This document shows, in pieces, positions 49,601 to 60,588 of a stretch of 64,000 nt of DNA. The notes under the pieces were generated by a model. The model worked only from the letters and a program-made list of their open reading frames with translations, was not told the origin of the DNA and ran no database searches. The stretch's first letter is position 1. Each line of letters starts with the position of its first letter. The stretch comes from Chionis minor (taxonomy: Eukaryota; Chordata; Aves; Charadriiformes; Chionididae). Position numbers and translations under genes: made by a program. Location of the stretch: positions 885,218 to 949,217 of the forward strand of contig VZSF01001071.1 in the NCBI GenBank assembly GCA_013398295.1, written 5' to 3'.

Positions 49601-52600
49601 GGTGGCCACTGTGCCACTTCTCCATCAACTGCTTGCTGTTGGACTGTCCCAGCTCCTCTTACTGGTAACCCAAATAAATCCTTGTACCCCTGCCAGCTTT
49701 GCATTGCCACCACCTATTTATTTCTCCTCATCGTGTGTGGTTTGAGCCAGCATCTTCTGCAAGGGAGTTGCCTACTGAGCACACAGGCACTTCAGTCTCA
49801 GGTTGGGAAATTAATTAAATTAAACAACTTGCTTTAGTAAAGCTCCACAGCTTCCACGAAGCAACCTAAATTAAGTCTCATTTTTTGCTCCCACCTAGTG
49901 TATATTAACTGCGTGTGATGTTTCAGGTGCCTATGTAGAGGACAAATCAGGAACTACCTTAAAAAATATCTGGATCCGAAAGTTTACAACCGGAAAATGA
50001 AAGAGAAACGCATATAAAAAGGTAACAGCTTGGCCTTCGTGGCAGTCAGTAGGTTTAAACCAGATGTGAATGGTAATGTCCCACTTCCCAAGGGAAATGA
50101 ACACTGGCCACAGTGCAGCAGCACTGGCTCACGTTCTCCCAGGTTTGCTCCACTTCATGTAAATAAAGACTCTGTGTTATTTTTTCACTTGTGTGTGCCT
50201 TAAATCCCACCTGCTGTAGCCATGGGGCTATGGAGGTAATGGTTCTTTCTGGGTCGGGGTATATTTGATACACGCACAACCTGCAGCAAGGCTGGTTAGG
50301 TTTTTTTGGCAGGGAGTGGGAAGGAAGTAAGGGAGAGGTTTGAAAGCAAAGCTGAGAATGACAGGAAAGTGCCAGGCACGATCATAAAAGATGCTGAAGA
50401 TAGGACAACATTTCACATCTATATTGCAAAACATTTATTTCAAATGAGCATTTCGTTAGCTTAGCAAGGGGAAAAAAAAATAATAATCAAGACACACAGA
50501 GAAAACCCAAGAGTCATTTGTGAAAACTAACTGGACATTAATGGGTGTTCAAAGCCAGATCAATAATTTCAATACATCTCTCACATAAACTGAAAGGAAA
50601 AATGTCATGCTTTCAAATACCACCGCATCAATCTGCAAAAAAATAACCCCACAGTGCTCTGGAGAGGCATCTCTCAACTGCTGCTGATCTCCCAATACTT
50701 AAATACTGATTTAAATCACAGATTTTATTCACATTGGGAATAAAAAGCCTAGAAAAAGCCTAGAAATCCTAAAAAACCCCTCCAACAACAAAAAAACCCC
50801 ACACTAAAAAGCTACTTTCACATTGCATCCACCCGGAAGATTCAAGCATTGATTTTGCACAGCATAAAGTTTTCTCCCAATCTGTTTGTACCTACTCTCA
50901 GTTTTCTGCTAGTTAAGATAGGTCAGCATGAACAGCATGTAAATGAATATGACTATGTGATAACTTTACCCACAGCAGAAATCTTGTTGTTCCTTACCAT
51001 CGCTCAGCAAAAGAGCCTATTTTTACCTCAAATGTTAGTGGTGTGTCACTAGAGATATCCCACAGAGTACAGATGGGATTAACAACAGGGGTGCTATCTT
51101 GGAAACTAAAGCTCTAAATCTTTGTAAGAGCTGTGCAAATATTTTCATATCAAAGGAAAAACCCATGTATTTTTGGCTTTTCACCCATTCTGCTGGGCAG
51201 GGTGTGAATATCACTGGCATTTTGTGGGTAAAAAAAAAAAAAAAATTAATACCTTTCCTTTCAAGTATAAGTAGTTCTTCCTGATATGTAGAGAAGTATC
51301 TGCAAGACACAGCTTTTGGTTTAATTCCCAAAAAGGAGGCCAAAAAGTAAAGCGCCTCAGGAGAAAAAGAAACTACAGAACACTGCAGTGTTGATGAGCA
51401 CAACTGGGCACCACAGCTGTATTTCTCCAATCATCTGCCATCCCATCCACTCATCTTCTCAGCTTTTGTACAAGCAACTTACATTTCATGCTTAACTTCC
51501 TTCCCCTTCATATCTTCTGGGCAGTCTGTGGTTTGACATTCAACCCACCACCAAAAGCTATTCCTGGTCAAATTTAAGGCCTGCTCTTCTGTGTCTATCC
51601 CTTATAATCTATCTGGAGAAAAAACATAATCCCAAATACAGATTCTTAAATTAACAGCCACTTCTAGCCTCCACTTCGACATTTCCACTTAATCTTACAG
51701 CAGTTTTAGAATAATACCCTAAGTACGTAAGCGCTCTTTCTGGGATGGAAACTTGCTCAAGACCCGGGGGGGGGGGGGGGGGAGGATTTGAANNNNNNNN
51801 NNNNNNNNCATTCCAAGATCTAAAGACCCAAGATCTGTCCAAAACAAACAACAAAGCAAATACATTCACTTGAATACATGGAAAATACGAGATGACAGAA
51901 ACATAGCTGCAGAACAGCCTGTTATAAGAAGCCAGACTGTTCCTGACTCCCTTTGGGAAAATTTGCAAAAAGCAACCAAATTTCAGTGACAAAAGAAGAG
52001 AGATTTGATAGAAACTCCAAAGTCTATTAGGACTTCCACACTACTATTTATTCACCATCAGTGGCAACAGCAACAATAGCAAAGTGCTGCAACTCTCGCT
52101 TCAGCAGAAGCTATAGAGCAAAAGAAAAGGTTTCATGATAGATCTAGGCACTTTAAGCCACTTGTCTTGTTCTTGCAAGTAAGCACAATCTCCTTCCCAG
52201 AAGATTTTTCTTCTGTCCTCTAGCTATAAGTCCTTTACATCATGACCGAATTTATGCCATTTTATTTAGATAAGCTGGTGTGAGCAGAGGGGAAAAAAAG
52301 AGGCAGAGGAGATAACTGAACGCAGAATCCCAAACAGAACAGCTTATATATATATTACGTACAAGTGTCAAAGGTATGATATGCTGAACTTTGGACAATT
52401 AAAGTTGCAGACAGGGACAAAAAAGCACAAGAGGAAATGCAAGCTGATTCTCAGCAAATGCATCAATTTAACATTGCACAAACATCAGGATCTTGACCTC
52501 CTATAGCAACTCACAGGTTTCTAGCCTACAGGCATCTCAGTTCACAACATCCAGACTTGGGAGGATCCAATTCCACCGCAGAACACTAAAATTTAGGGTG

Positions 52601-55600
52601 GGTACATGTGTAAGTCACAAATGAGTTACAAGGTTAATTTGCAATAGCTGTGTAAGGAGAGTGAAGGAGACCACAACACATACCGACCTGTGCAGTGAAG
52701 GAAAGTTTTTTTTTCAATTATGGCCATTTCTTTGGCCTACTTTAGCCGAACACAGGACTAACAAGTTATTTCCAACAAGAAATAACTCTTTATCCACAGA
52801 GTATATAGTGACCGGCAACCCACAAGAGGTTTCTGGGTCCATTTTGAAACATAACATTTTGTGTGCATGTTGAAGTCTAAGAATTCTTGGATTACTTTGC
52901 CAACCCTACTGGACTAGATGGCGTACAAGAGCCTTGGAGCTTGAGAAGTCACAGCATAGTTAAGTTTATATAACTTGTCTAAGTTAAATTATAAATGTGC
53001 TCAATCACCCTTGCTTAAAAATTTGAGAGTTTGTCAGCATTAATATGTCTCTCCAAACCAACCAACAGCTTCAACAATGAGAGCTGGAAACTTCATGACT
53101 TGAAGATGCTTGGTCTCAAGCTTATTCTCCTCATAGATCGAACTTTTGTCATTGTTGACTTAACAGGATCATAACACAAAGAAAGGAGCTTATGGAGACA
53201 TTATTCCCTGAAATCCTACATATAAAAAAAAAATCTTCCCTGAAAGACCTCAAGACTCTCCCCTCCACTGCGTAGCATACATGTGAAGACCAGCTGATTC
53301 TATTGCAAAGGTTCAGTCTTTATTAAAGAATGCGTAACACTACTATGTCTGTACTGAAATATTTCCATACTCTGGTGCTGATCTTCCTTGCCCGTGGCGC
53401 TAATATTCGGTTCTCCAGTTTAACCTGCTTTGCCAGGTCTAGAAGTGAATTTCTGAGGGGTTTTTTTTGTTGTTGTTGTTTTGGGGGTTTTTTTTGACTG
53501 ATGTCTACAGGAGAGCCAAAGAGCATGACTATGTTCTTAGGACAGTAATTTAGCATTATTAAGGAATGCTGCAAAACAGTTAATTTTTTCTCTATATTCC
53601 ACAGTTATACAAGACGGTTGAATAAAGAGTTTCTTGTTTTGTCATTAATGGATTACAAATAAATCCTCCAAATCTTAAAATATTTCTGTTCTTCTAAAAT
53701 GTTCCAGAGAGTATTTTATAGAGTAGCGTAGAAGGCTAAAACAAAGGTCTTATCAGTTGTTCACATATAAAGCTGAATTTTTATTTCCGTAACTACATGA
53801 GTCGGGACTTTCCATACTCAAAGGCTAAGCTGTTTTATCTCCAGTACTGCTTGTGCGTGATATAGCAAAATAAACAAAGCAGATCTTTTGCTTCAGAAAT
53901 CGAAACTTCATAAAAGCAATTTTTGAAAAACCCTATTAGTGCACCACAGAGATACTTTACCAAGAGTCCCCAGCATCGGCAACTTAAATTTCTACCTATT
54001 CCAACTGGCTTAATAAAAGTAATCTCTGCTTACAAACCTTGCCCTCTCCTTAGCTACTTATGGCAAGTTCACATTTATCTTAAAAGTGCCAATATTAAGT
54101 GCTCAAGACCCAGACTGATTATGCTTGCCAGAGAGATGTATCTCCTGTTATGCAATGTACATTTACTGTGCCTTTTGACTCCTCTCCAAGGAAGATTAGA
54201 AAAACCATAAGGGGAAAAGTATCAGGCCTTGAATAATCAACAGTCCAAGCTGCTACACTTGAACTGCAACTCTTCAAAGCTTTCCGTGGGTTGTCTCTAT
54301 TTTAGCTCTGTTTCACACATATGGTATAGGTCAGAAGCACTTATTCTTACTTTTATTCATCCAGGGACTTAACACAACATTTATAACTAACCATAACAGT
54401 GAAGAAAAAACAGATTGCATGAACTTTTTCCACCTTTCCAAACTCAGATGCCAAATACACATAACAAAAATACAGGATGCCTGGCATCTGATATCTGCAT
54501 AATGATCAGGAAATCCTCAATTGTTCATAAGAATATGGCAAGTAGGATCATTCAGCTTCTGTTTGTGTACTAGCATGTTTCCAGGGCAAAAATATCTTTC
54601 TAAACTGTTGCTATCTTGCACAGCAGCAGACAGCAACACACACAGATGCCTGCCAGCAGCATGTTGAATACTCCAATGTGTGATTCAGTGAACTGCCAGT
54701 ACTTCACACTATACATTACAACCAAAACCATAAGGCTGCTTGGTCTGGCTTTGTCTTGCTTTAAGCTTACATTCCTGCTTAAAAATATCTGCACTGTGTG
54801 ATTCAAACCAATTTTTCTCCTAAAAGAATAGTGCCAACGCAACTCTTCGACACACAACTGTAAGGACTCCCAAGAAGAGCCATTAGCAGAATGTGAATCC
54901 AACAGCTATGTAGCCTCAGGATCATCCCAACTGACTTATTCTTGGTACAATTTCATGATAAACAGATATACAGGAACAAATTGTGGACATTTTGGATCAG
55001 GAGGCATGAACTCTGTCGTTTATTAAAATATTATGGCCTATTACTCAAGGAAGCTGGCAAAGACAATTTGGCCAAGCAGGCACAACAGGGAAACGCCTTT
55101 TAAAAGGATGTATGATTAAATGGAAGAGACAGCTTTGCCCCACCTGGACATAAATTCATTTCCCACTGTTAATCCTGCACTTAAGGCAGAACTAAATGTT
55201 GTAAGCTCCTCAAAAATAAGAAAAAAGCAACCAGAAGAGACAGGCTTTAAACTCTTGGCATCAGCATCTGATCGTATCTGGAGTTTCTCCCATCTCTAGA
55301 GCAGTAACAGGCCTAAGCAGAACGGGGAAGCTGAAACATGAAACGCTCCACAAAACCCCAGGACATGCAGAGCTAGAAGGAAGGGGTGCCAAGCCCTTCT
55401 TATCGCATTCCCTCGGTTTCAGTGTGTGCAGCCATGAAGTCACAGGCAATTTTGCAGCCGACTTTGGCAGCCGCAGAATCGCATCCGCGGGTATCGGCGT
55501 TCGCAGAAGTCACGCAACTGTTCTTCCATGCAAATGCACAGCACGTCCTCCTCGTGCCACACACCGGTCCCCAGCCGCTTTACCAGCACAGGAGCGAGCA

Positions 55601-58600
55601 AGGTGAACAGGAGCTGATAATGGCTTCAATGTTGCTATGTAAAAAAGCGGGATTTATTGATATAAATGTTTGTTCTGGAAATCTGAAGAGTCTTTTAACT
55701 GTAGCCTTAATCAAATGCTGCTCTCCTGACCCTTCTGAACAATACCAAATTTCTTACAGTACACGGAGATGAAACAGAGGACAGATTACAGCAACCTACC
55801 CGAACAAGCAGTCTCGTTATATATATTTAAGTGAAAGGGGAAAAAGCTAGACACTTCAGGTTATTTTACACCTAGCCTCACTATGTTTCTGAACAGCGAC
55901 TACGGCCGCCGCAGCCTGCGCTTCTGCCGGGAAAACACTCATCACGGTGCCCTGAACCAGCTCTAACTCACTTGGGGTCATCTTTCACGACAAACCCAAG
56001 TCTTGGATCAGCTGTGCTAGAAACTGCAAGTCTTTCAGCACATCCAGGCCAAGCTTACATCGACTCCAGATCGGTTTGCTGTACTAAATTAACAGTCTGT
56101 GACACTTTGAAGGCTTTTGCTGCAGGGCAGGTTCAGAAAATGTTACCAAACCTGTAGGCACAGCAGATGGCACTGAGTCATGGGTGCCGCACCCGAAGGT
56201 GTTTGGTTAGCAGGGGGAGGGTGATGCCTTCAAGGACATCCCTCGGTGACATACCGGATGTCACCTGCACTGCTTTGTGCTGACTGGGCTCGGTGGCTGA
56301 AGACTTTGAGAAGTCGGGATGTCATTCCCCTTTTTTTGTGAGACGGGTCAAGCGTCCTTTGTACTAACGCTCTTTTACAACATCTATCCACAAAAGACGT
56401 GGCAGCATATCAGTCATAAATGAAGCAGTACGATCGGCATGTCACATGCTGTCCACTCTCCCTCAGGTTCAACAGATCTGTCCGCTCAACATCAGGGTTT
56501 CTCCTCTTTTGCTCCCTATTTACGTGTATCCTCCGAACGCTACAGCAGCTCATGTCAGAAAGAAGGAAGACAGTCTAAGCTCTGAGGGCTTCATTTCCTA
56601 GGTATTTAAATACTTCCCTGCTTTTCTAGTTAATTCCAGAATGGATATTTCTCTTCATATCCAAGCACAGTTTGCTTCTGCATGACCAAGATTAATTTTT
56701 TATGGCATTTACAGAATTCTGTATTAAAACATAATTAATTGTTCTTCACTGACTCAAAGCCTGAACAGGATGTCACCAATTGTACATGCCATAAGATCAC
56801 CTTATTTATTTCAGATGTTAGAAGAGAGGAGGATAGTTGATAAAAAAGGCTTAAGACCACTTTTCCAGCTCTGTCTTAGCCTACTTAATCTCCCAGTTGT
56901 TACATTAGATTTGCCAGTGCTGCAATACCTTCTTTAAAATAGAAGTTATTTAAAAAAAATATATTAAAAGAAGGTATTAGAAAGAGCACTTGAGAGGAAG
57001 AGGAGCCACATGTGGTGGCACTTCTCAACCTGTGGTCTATCACCCATCAGAATGTAGCTGACAAAACAGCAAAGCTTCAAGCACACATACATCCCTGCAA
57101 GCAAACAAACAAAAAACCCCACCCATAAAATAAAAATAAAAGCCAAACATTCAAACTTAGCCTATTTTTCAGCTGAGAGTGCTTAAAAAGCATTATGGCA
57201 ACACTACAGACATTAACAGTTGGGTTTTTTTTAAAAAAAAAAAAAAAAGACAGACACGTGAGGAACTGAGTCAAATTCAACCCTTATCTAAGCCGACAGA
57301 TGCTAGCTCAGTCAATGGAGTTCGGTCAAAGCCTGACTGGGTTCTGTTCTATGACCAACAGAAAGCATCATTAAGAAAGAGTGCAAACTTCTGTATATTA
57401 TATGTATACATGGAAATATGTCTCAGAAAATGTGTATTACATCTTTATACTTACAAGTGGCTTCTCTGCATCCTGTGTATCAAGTTATGTCCTCCCCCCT
57501 CTTCCCATTACTCAGAAAGTCTTAACTGATCAAGGCTCCCTCTACCTACATTCTGCATAGCTTGGTAGGAATGGTCATTTCTGCATTGTTTAAAAACAGC
57601 CCCTCCAAGGCACAGATGGCTCCTGCTAAAAGTTGCATGAAGTTGTATTAGAAGTGTGAAGCCTCTCCCTGTCCAACCTCACGCCATCTCTCCCCTGGCT
57701 GCCCCAGGCATCTATACCACGTACTTACGATTTCTCAACTAGGAAAGGAAACAAGAAGGTTCTCTGCTAGCCCTGCAGTTAATTTAGGCTTTGCCACACT
57801 TCTCTGCCAATTCCGGCTGTATTAGCAGCTTTTAGCTGTCTCGGCCCACATATCACATTGGCTGTACTACAATAACAGCTCAATTGTCAGAGGATAAATC
57901 TTGTTTAAGCGTCTGAGGCAAGTTCTAGTTGGAAGCTATTCTGCAGGCAAGCAACATCAGGGATGCTGTGGAGTTGTACCCCAGAATTCCTGAGAACCTT
58001 GGTTTTATGGTAAGGCACAAGAGTACCCTTCCAGTTCTCGCAGCAGACAAGGAGCCAGAAATATGAAGAACTGGAGAGCCCTGATTCCCAAACTTCTGCG
58101 TTCACGGGCCCACAGGGTCCAAAACCAGCTCTGGGATATCCAGGGTCTCTGGCTTTTGCAGGAGCCAGACCTCTGAGCTCTTTTATGACAGTTTGACACA
58201 TTTCATCTCCCTTTGGAAATCAAATCACAGATAAATTTTAAAAACCCTGACAGGTTTTGAAAAGTATAGGGTACAACACTGTGTTTTGTTTTTCTTTGCT
58301 TTTGTTTTCAGTTACATTTCTCTAATCATACTTATGAAAAGACAAGATGTTATTTATTAATATTACTAAGTAAGTAAGTTTTGAAAACCTGTGTGCCATT
58401 GAAAGTCTCCCCATCACCTTTTCTCCTCCAATTCAAAATGGAAACAACACTTTAAAATGGTTTTACTAAGCCCTCAAACCTGTAGGGACAGTAAGAGGGT
58501 GTAGGGATAGTAAGATGGGGTGATTGTTTTTGCAAGAGTTATTTTTCCTGCCATTTTTAAAGTTTACCATTGTCACAGTACTAAAGATATTCCTTATGAT

Positions 58601-60541
58601 TTACTTCCCTAAACTCAGGACAACAAATCTAGCTATTTTGTTTAACAGGTATTTATTTGAGGACAGCTCAGTGCAACGCTTTAGATGAAAGGTCGCGTTA
58701 CCGAGAAGTCTCACATCTTCCCTTCTGAAGGGAGAAACGCCCCGTGTGCTTCCCCTACATCAGAGTGCAAAGTCCTGAGTCAACAAGCCACGTAAAGCCT
58801 ATGTGTAAATACTGTCCAAAAAAGGCTGCTTTCTTCATTTTCTGCCTTGCCACTGAAGCGACTGCCTTGTCCCCCCTCCCTCCTCTTCCCCGATCACCCA
58901 CATTCACCCCAGGAACAGTCTCCATCCCACAGCAATAAAGCACAGCAGAAAATACTGAAAACCAATCTCCTCCTGCAAAATAAATGTCGTCATTAAATTT
59001 GTGATCTGTTTCCATCCTAATACGCGGGGGGAACGCTCCAGTATTTTTTGCTTTGTGAGGAAAACACACACCAGCTGTTCTGACTTTTATGAAACATTTA
59101 CATTGAGTTCTCAATTTTCTAAGAAGTCTGAATTTCTCCTCCTTTGTCACTGACACCCAAATAAACAAACCAGCTCAAAGCCAAAAATCCTCCAAACCAC
59201 AACCCAGGGGAGCCATGCTGCAAAGCAAACCAAAAAGAAATCTGAGTCTAGAGCTTCTGCTTTGAATGTCTTCTTTAATCAGGCTCTGAAGGATGAATTC
59301 AGCAGGGGAGGGCAGACTGCCGGTTTATTTAGTTACTTGTGTTAAGTTTTAGTTCAGAGTCAAATTCTCTCAGTGTTCTTCAGTTAACTGAAGGTATTTC
59401 AGCATGAGACATCAAATACCAGAGGCCTCCCTGAAATCTGTGTGACTGTTCTTACATAATTAACACACAGTGAGCTACTTGCTTTGAACCAAAAAGCGTA
59501 AAGAGGGTTTTCACTATGGGCGTGTGGGCTCTGTGCTTACCTTTTGGGTTGGGTTCATTCTAATACAGACTTCTGCACAAGGTGGGGGCAAGCGCACACA
59601 AACATCAACTGCACAAAAACTCTATTCGTGTCACTTGCCAGCTCTTTCTGTTTTCACTGACCTTCAGCTTTAACCTAAAAGCTTTGTTGTTAATTAAAAT
59701 CATATACTTCTACTACAGTAATAGTACAGAGGGTCAGAGCCTCAGATGCAAAAAAAAAATTAAATTATTTGATTTTATGTAAGCACAAATTCCTAATTGG
59801 GAGCATTTCGTATGGGGTGCATCTTCTCCACAGGTCACTGCAAGAGTGGCAAAAGTAACTCATCTCTGTGTCACAGAGTCAGAGAGCAATAGTATTAGCA
59901 AAAAACCAGTGCTCTAATTAGAATACAATTAGTACAGCTTATTTAGGAAGCACTAGCACACAGAACACTGGAAAGGATGGATGGAGTGAGATCTATTTTA
60001 TATACATCTGAATACATACAGGTTTGCTGTTTTATGTGAACAATGTTCATCAGAAGTAAGTTTTGCTCTGTGGGTACCTACACATTAATTTACAGTCTCA
60101 TTTGTTATCCTGGCTAAACCAATTAATGGTATAAAAGTTTTCAAATAGCCTTCCAAGCTGCTTTGTTAGATGCATTACTCCTTGAAGTAGTAGGAGATCA
60201 CCCTTTGTTTTGGCTGAGGCTCCTAGACTTCAACATTTTCTGTTTGACCCCCCCAGGTATGTTGTACTTCACCTAGGCAAAAGCCCCCTGATTTCAACAG
60301 GACTGTTCAAACACAAAGCTACTTACATGTGCGACCACTTGCAGAATCAGGGCAGCGAGTGAACACAGGTTTATTCCCCTTACTCTACTGTTTCCCCACC
60401 ATAAAAAGCTTAGTCATCTTCTACAACATTACCTCATACCTTGTCTGTCTTTTTTTCTTGTTTTTCCAATATGGCCATGTTCTCTTTCAGAATTTTCACA
60501 ATCTCAGCAGGATTTTTGTGTGATTTACTAAACAAAGGCAT
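24018..60541 (-). CDS. CAB39L: CAB39L, calcium-binding protein 39-like (MO25-beta), complete coding region
   Basis: Eight coding exons on the - strand (60541-60440, 49195-49031, 45137-45019, 39469-39301, 34690-34631, 33085-33020, 32335-32192, 24197-24018) join through GT/AG sites in consistent phase into 334 codons plus stop. The product matches MO25 proteins throughout. [19 protein letters not shown] at the start and LKKPTA at the end mark the beta paralogue rather than CAB39. MO25 is an armadillo-like helical-repeat scaffold that binds the pseudokinase STRAD, stabilises the active LKB1 complex, and can activate STE20-family kinases (established for the family). It is cytoplasmic, with no signal or membrane segment. 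All key blocks, including [41 protein letters not shown] and FEAFHVFK, are intact. The promoter lies upstream of the window. Confidence 0.98.
24231..24260. repeat. (GA)n microsatellite before the last CAB39L exon
   Basis: A near-pure GA run with one AAA interruption. On the CAB39L strand it reads (CT)n in the polypyrimidine region ahead of the final exon. Confidence 0.9.
24858..24895. repeat. Perfect 19-bp tandem duplication
   Basis: AGTAGTTTTTAAGGATAAA occurs twice in direct succession with no mismatch, so the duplication is recent or under little drift. Confidence 0.9.
25851..25958 (+). mobile_element. CR1 LINE 3' end fragment
   Basis: About 108 bases of the CR1 3' terminus (GTGGTGCTGAGGGACATGG, GGTTGGACTCGATGATCTTG, ATTCTATG octamers), antisense to CAB39L within its last intron. 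Heavily 5' truncated. Confidence 0.92.
26980..27490 (+). mobile_element. CR1 LINE 3' fragment with the C-terminal end of the ORF
   Basis: About 510 bases in sense orientation. The first part translates (frame open 26901-27185) as the end of the CR1 ORF2 protein, with [34 protein letters not shown] and YSYLKG. It then runs through the 3' UTR to a decayed octamer end (GATTCTATAATC). The frame breaks just after YLKG. Antisense to CAB39L. Confidence 0.93.
32192..32335 (-). CDS. CAB39L: CAB39L coding exon 7
   Basis: 48 codons, phase 0-0, [20 protein letters not shown] to FEAFHVFK. The acceptor is TTATAG, after a T tract that appears as an A run on the + strand, and the donor is GTGAGT. Confidence 0.97.
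32336..33019 (-). other. CAB39L: CAB39L intron
   Basis: Bounded by GTAAAG and TTATAG. It contains an A run at about 32350-32362 and the first of two related repeats (32491-32611). Confidence 0.75.
32491..32611 (+). repeat. Direct repeat unit A flanking CAB39L exon 6
   Basis: Related to 33238-33363 in the same orientation. Shared blocks include TTAATGCCC, AAATACTGCA, AGAGGGA, CCACATATGG, GGGAGCT/AGGAGCT, ATGAGCCA/GTGAGCCA and AGAAG/GGAAG. Divergence is roughly one site in five by eye. The family is unknown to me; it could be an old mobile element or a local duplication. Confidence 0.75.
33020..33085 (-). CDS. CAB39L: CAB39L coding exon 6 (66 bp)
   Basis: 22 codons, phase 0-0, beginning [19 protein letters not shown] and ending SLK. 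The acceptor is ACTCTAG and the donor GTAAAG. It lies between two related direct repeats (32491-32611 and 33238-33363). Confidence 0.96.
33086..34630 (-). other. CAB39L: CAB39L intron
   Basis: Bounded by GTAAGT and TCTAG. It contains repeat unit B. The remainder has no feature I recognise. Confidence 0.7.
33238..33363 (+). repeat. Direct repeat unit B flanking CAB39L exon 6
   Basis: Partner of 32491-32611, on the other side of exon 6, about 750 bases apart. The two line up from TTAATGCCC to about the GTGCAGC segment, with small length differences. Confidence 0.75.
34631..34690 (-). CDS. CAB39L: CAB39L coding exon 5 (60 bp)
   Basis: 20 codons, phase 0-0, [20 protein letters not shown]. The acceptor is CCTCAG and the donor GTAAGT. 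It was recognised by homology; it is too short to stand out as an open frame. Confidence 0.96.
34691..39300 (-). other. CAB39L: CAB39L intron
   Basis: Bounded by GTAAAT and CCTCAG. AT-rich sequence with one long antisense CR1 copy at its 5' end (37990-39096). No other repeat or gene recognised between 34.7 and 38.0 kb. Confidence 0.7.
37990..39096 (+). mobile_element. CR1 LINE, longest copy in the window, inactive
   Basis: About 1.1 kb, from the middle of the reverse transcriptase domain to the ATTCTATG-type end. Pieces of the ORF2 protein read in two frames: LFNI-like through [16 protein letters not shown] and VLHLGHNN to IRNSVVSR (38121-38585), then [32 protein letters not shown] and [12 protein letters not shown] (38579-38938). 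A frameshift separates them. The catalytic FADD box reads FAGD (38247-38258), so one metal-binding aspartate is lost. Antisense to CAB39L. Confidence 0.95.
39301..39469 (-). CDS. CAB39L: CAB39L coding exon 4
   Basis: One base plus 56 codons, [20 protein letters not shown] to [11 protein letters not shown]. The acceptor is TCTCAG and the donor GTAAAT. It holds the highly conserved [14 protein letters not shown] block. Confidence 0.97.
40314..40330. other. Assembly gap (17 N)
   Basis: A run of N inside a poly(A) tract (about 40,299-40,348), so the gap reflects a homopolymer that could not be resolved; the true length is unknown. Confidence 0.98.
40548..40594. repeat. A-rich simple repeat (AAAAG-like)
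   Basis: An A-rich tract with G interruptions every 4-8 bases. The Lys/Arg-rich frame read through it is an artefact. Confidence 0.8.
45019..45137 (-). CDS. CAB39L: CAB39L coding exon 3
   Basis: 39 codons plus two bases, [20 protein letters not shown] to HILFMLLK. The acceptor is TAACAG and the donor is GG|GTGGGT. The last two bases join A of the next exon to make glycine (LLKG-YE). Confidence 0.97.
45138..49030 (-). other. CAB39L: CAB39L intron
   Basis: Bounded by GTAGGC and AACAG. It contains the GATA microsatellite at 46599-46666. No gene recognised. Confidence 0.7.
46599..46666. repeat. (GATA)n microsatellite
   Basis: About 17 uninterrupted GATA/TAGA units. Read on the - strand it yields a repeated Tyr-Leu-Ser-Ile frame, which is not a gene. 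The purity suggests length variation between individuals. Confidence 0.97.
49031..49195 (-). CDS. CAB39L: CAB39L coding exon 2
   Basis: 55 codons, phase 0 at both ends, [18 protein letters not shown] to LQLIDFE. The acceptor is AAACAG and the donor GTAGGC. The [11 protein letters not shown] segment is closer to MO25-beta than to MO25-alpha. Confidence 0.97.
51766..51808. other. G17 homopolymer followed by assembly gap (16 N)
   Basis: Seventeen G (51,766-51,782), ten further bases, then N at 51,793-51,808. The long G run is the likely cause of the gap. Confidence 0.97.
55430..55950. promoter_or_regulatory. CpG-rich patch inside a CAB39L intron
   Basis: Within an AT-rich intron, 55,430-55,620 holds about 14 CpGs and 55,895-55,945 about seven more (GGCCGCCGCAG, TCCGCGGGTATCGGCG). 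It is weak as a CpG island but stands out from its surroundings. A promoter or enhancer role is conjecture. Confidence 0.35.
58482..58521. repeat. Imperfect tandem duplication (about 19-21 bp units)
   Basis: GTAGGGACAGTAAGAGGGT is followed directly by GTAGGGATAGTAAGATGGGG. Two units, differing by a few bases. Confidence 0.75.
60440..60541 (-). CDS. CAB39L: CAB39L coding exon 1 (start codon)
   Basis: 34 codons, MPLFSKSHK to KKTDK, donor GTATGAG. The ATG is preceded by ACC (A at -3), a good Kozak context. An in-frame TGA (complement of 60551-60553) lies four codons upstream, so the start is fixed here and the three extra N-terminal residues of the human protein (MKK, from memory) are absent. 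Confidence 0.96.
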
Positions 60542-60588
60542 GGTTTTTCTTCACCTGGATTTCTTCCTTCAGGACAGAAAAGGACTGC
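60542..60588 (-). other. CAB39L: CAB39L 5' UTR part of the start exon
   Basis: About 43-47 bases of 5' UTR precede the ATG. A T-rich tract followed by TTTAAG|GCAG or GGCAG|TCC on the gene strand supplies a 3' splice site at about 60,584-60,588, so at least one noncoding exon lies further upstream, probably past 64,000. Confidence 0.6.

Larger units (their letters stand above)
49196..60439 (-). other. CAB39L: CAB39L largest intron (11.2 kb)
   Basis: Bounded by GTATGAG and AACAG. It contains a G17 tract with an assembly gap, a CpG-rich patch at 55430-55950 and poly(A) runs near 51,231 and 57,231. No protein gene established; the 128-codon frame at 55386-55772 (+) is unrecognised. Confidence 0.7.

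Noticed and set aside
55386..55772. 128-codon frame on the + strand
   Set aside because: It coincides with the CpG patch and shows no family resemblance; kept only as part of the CpG observation.
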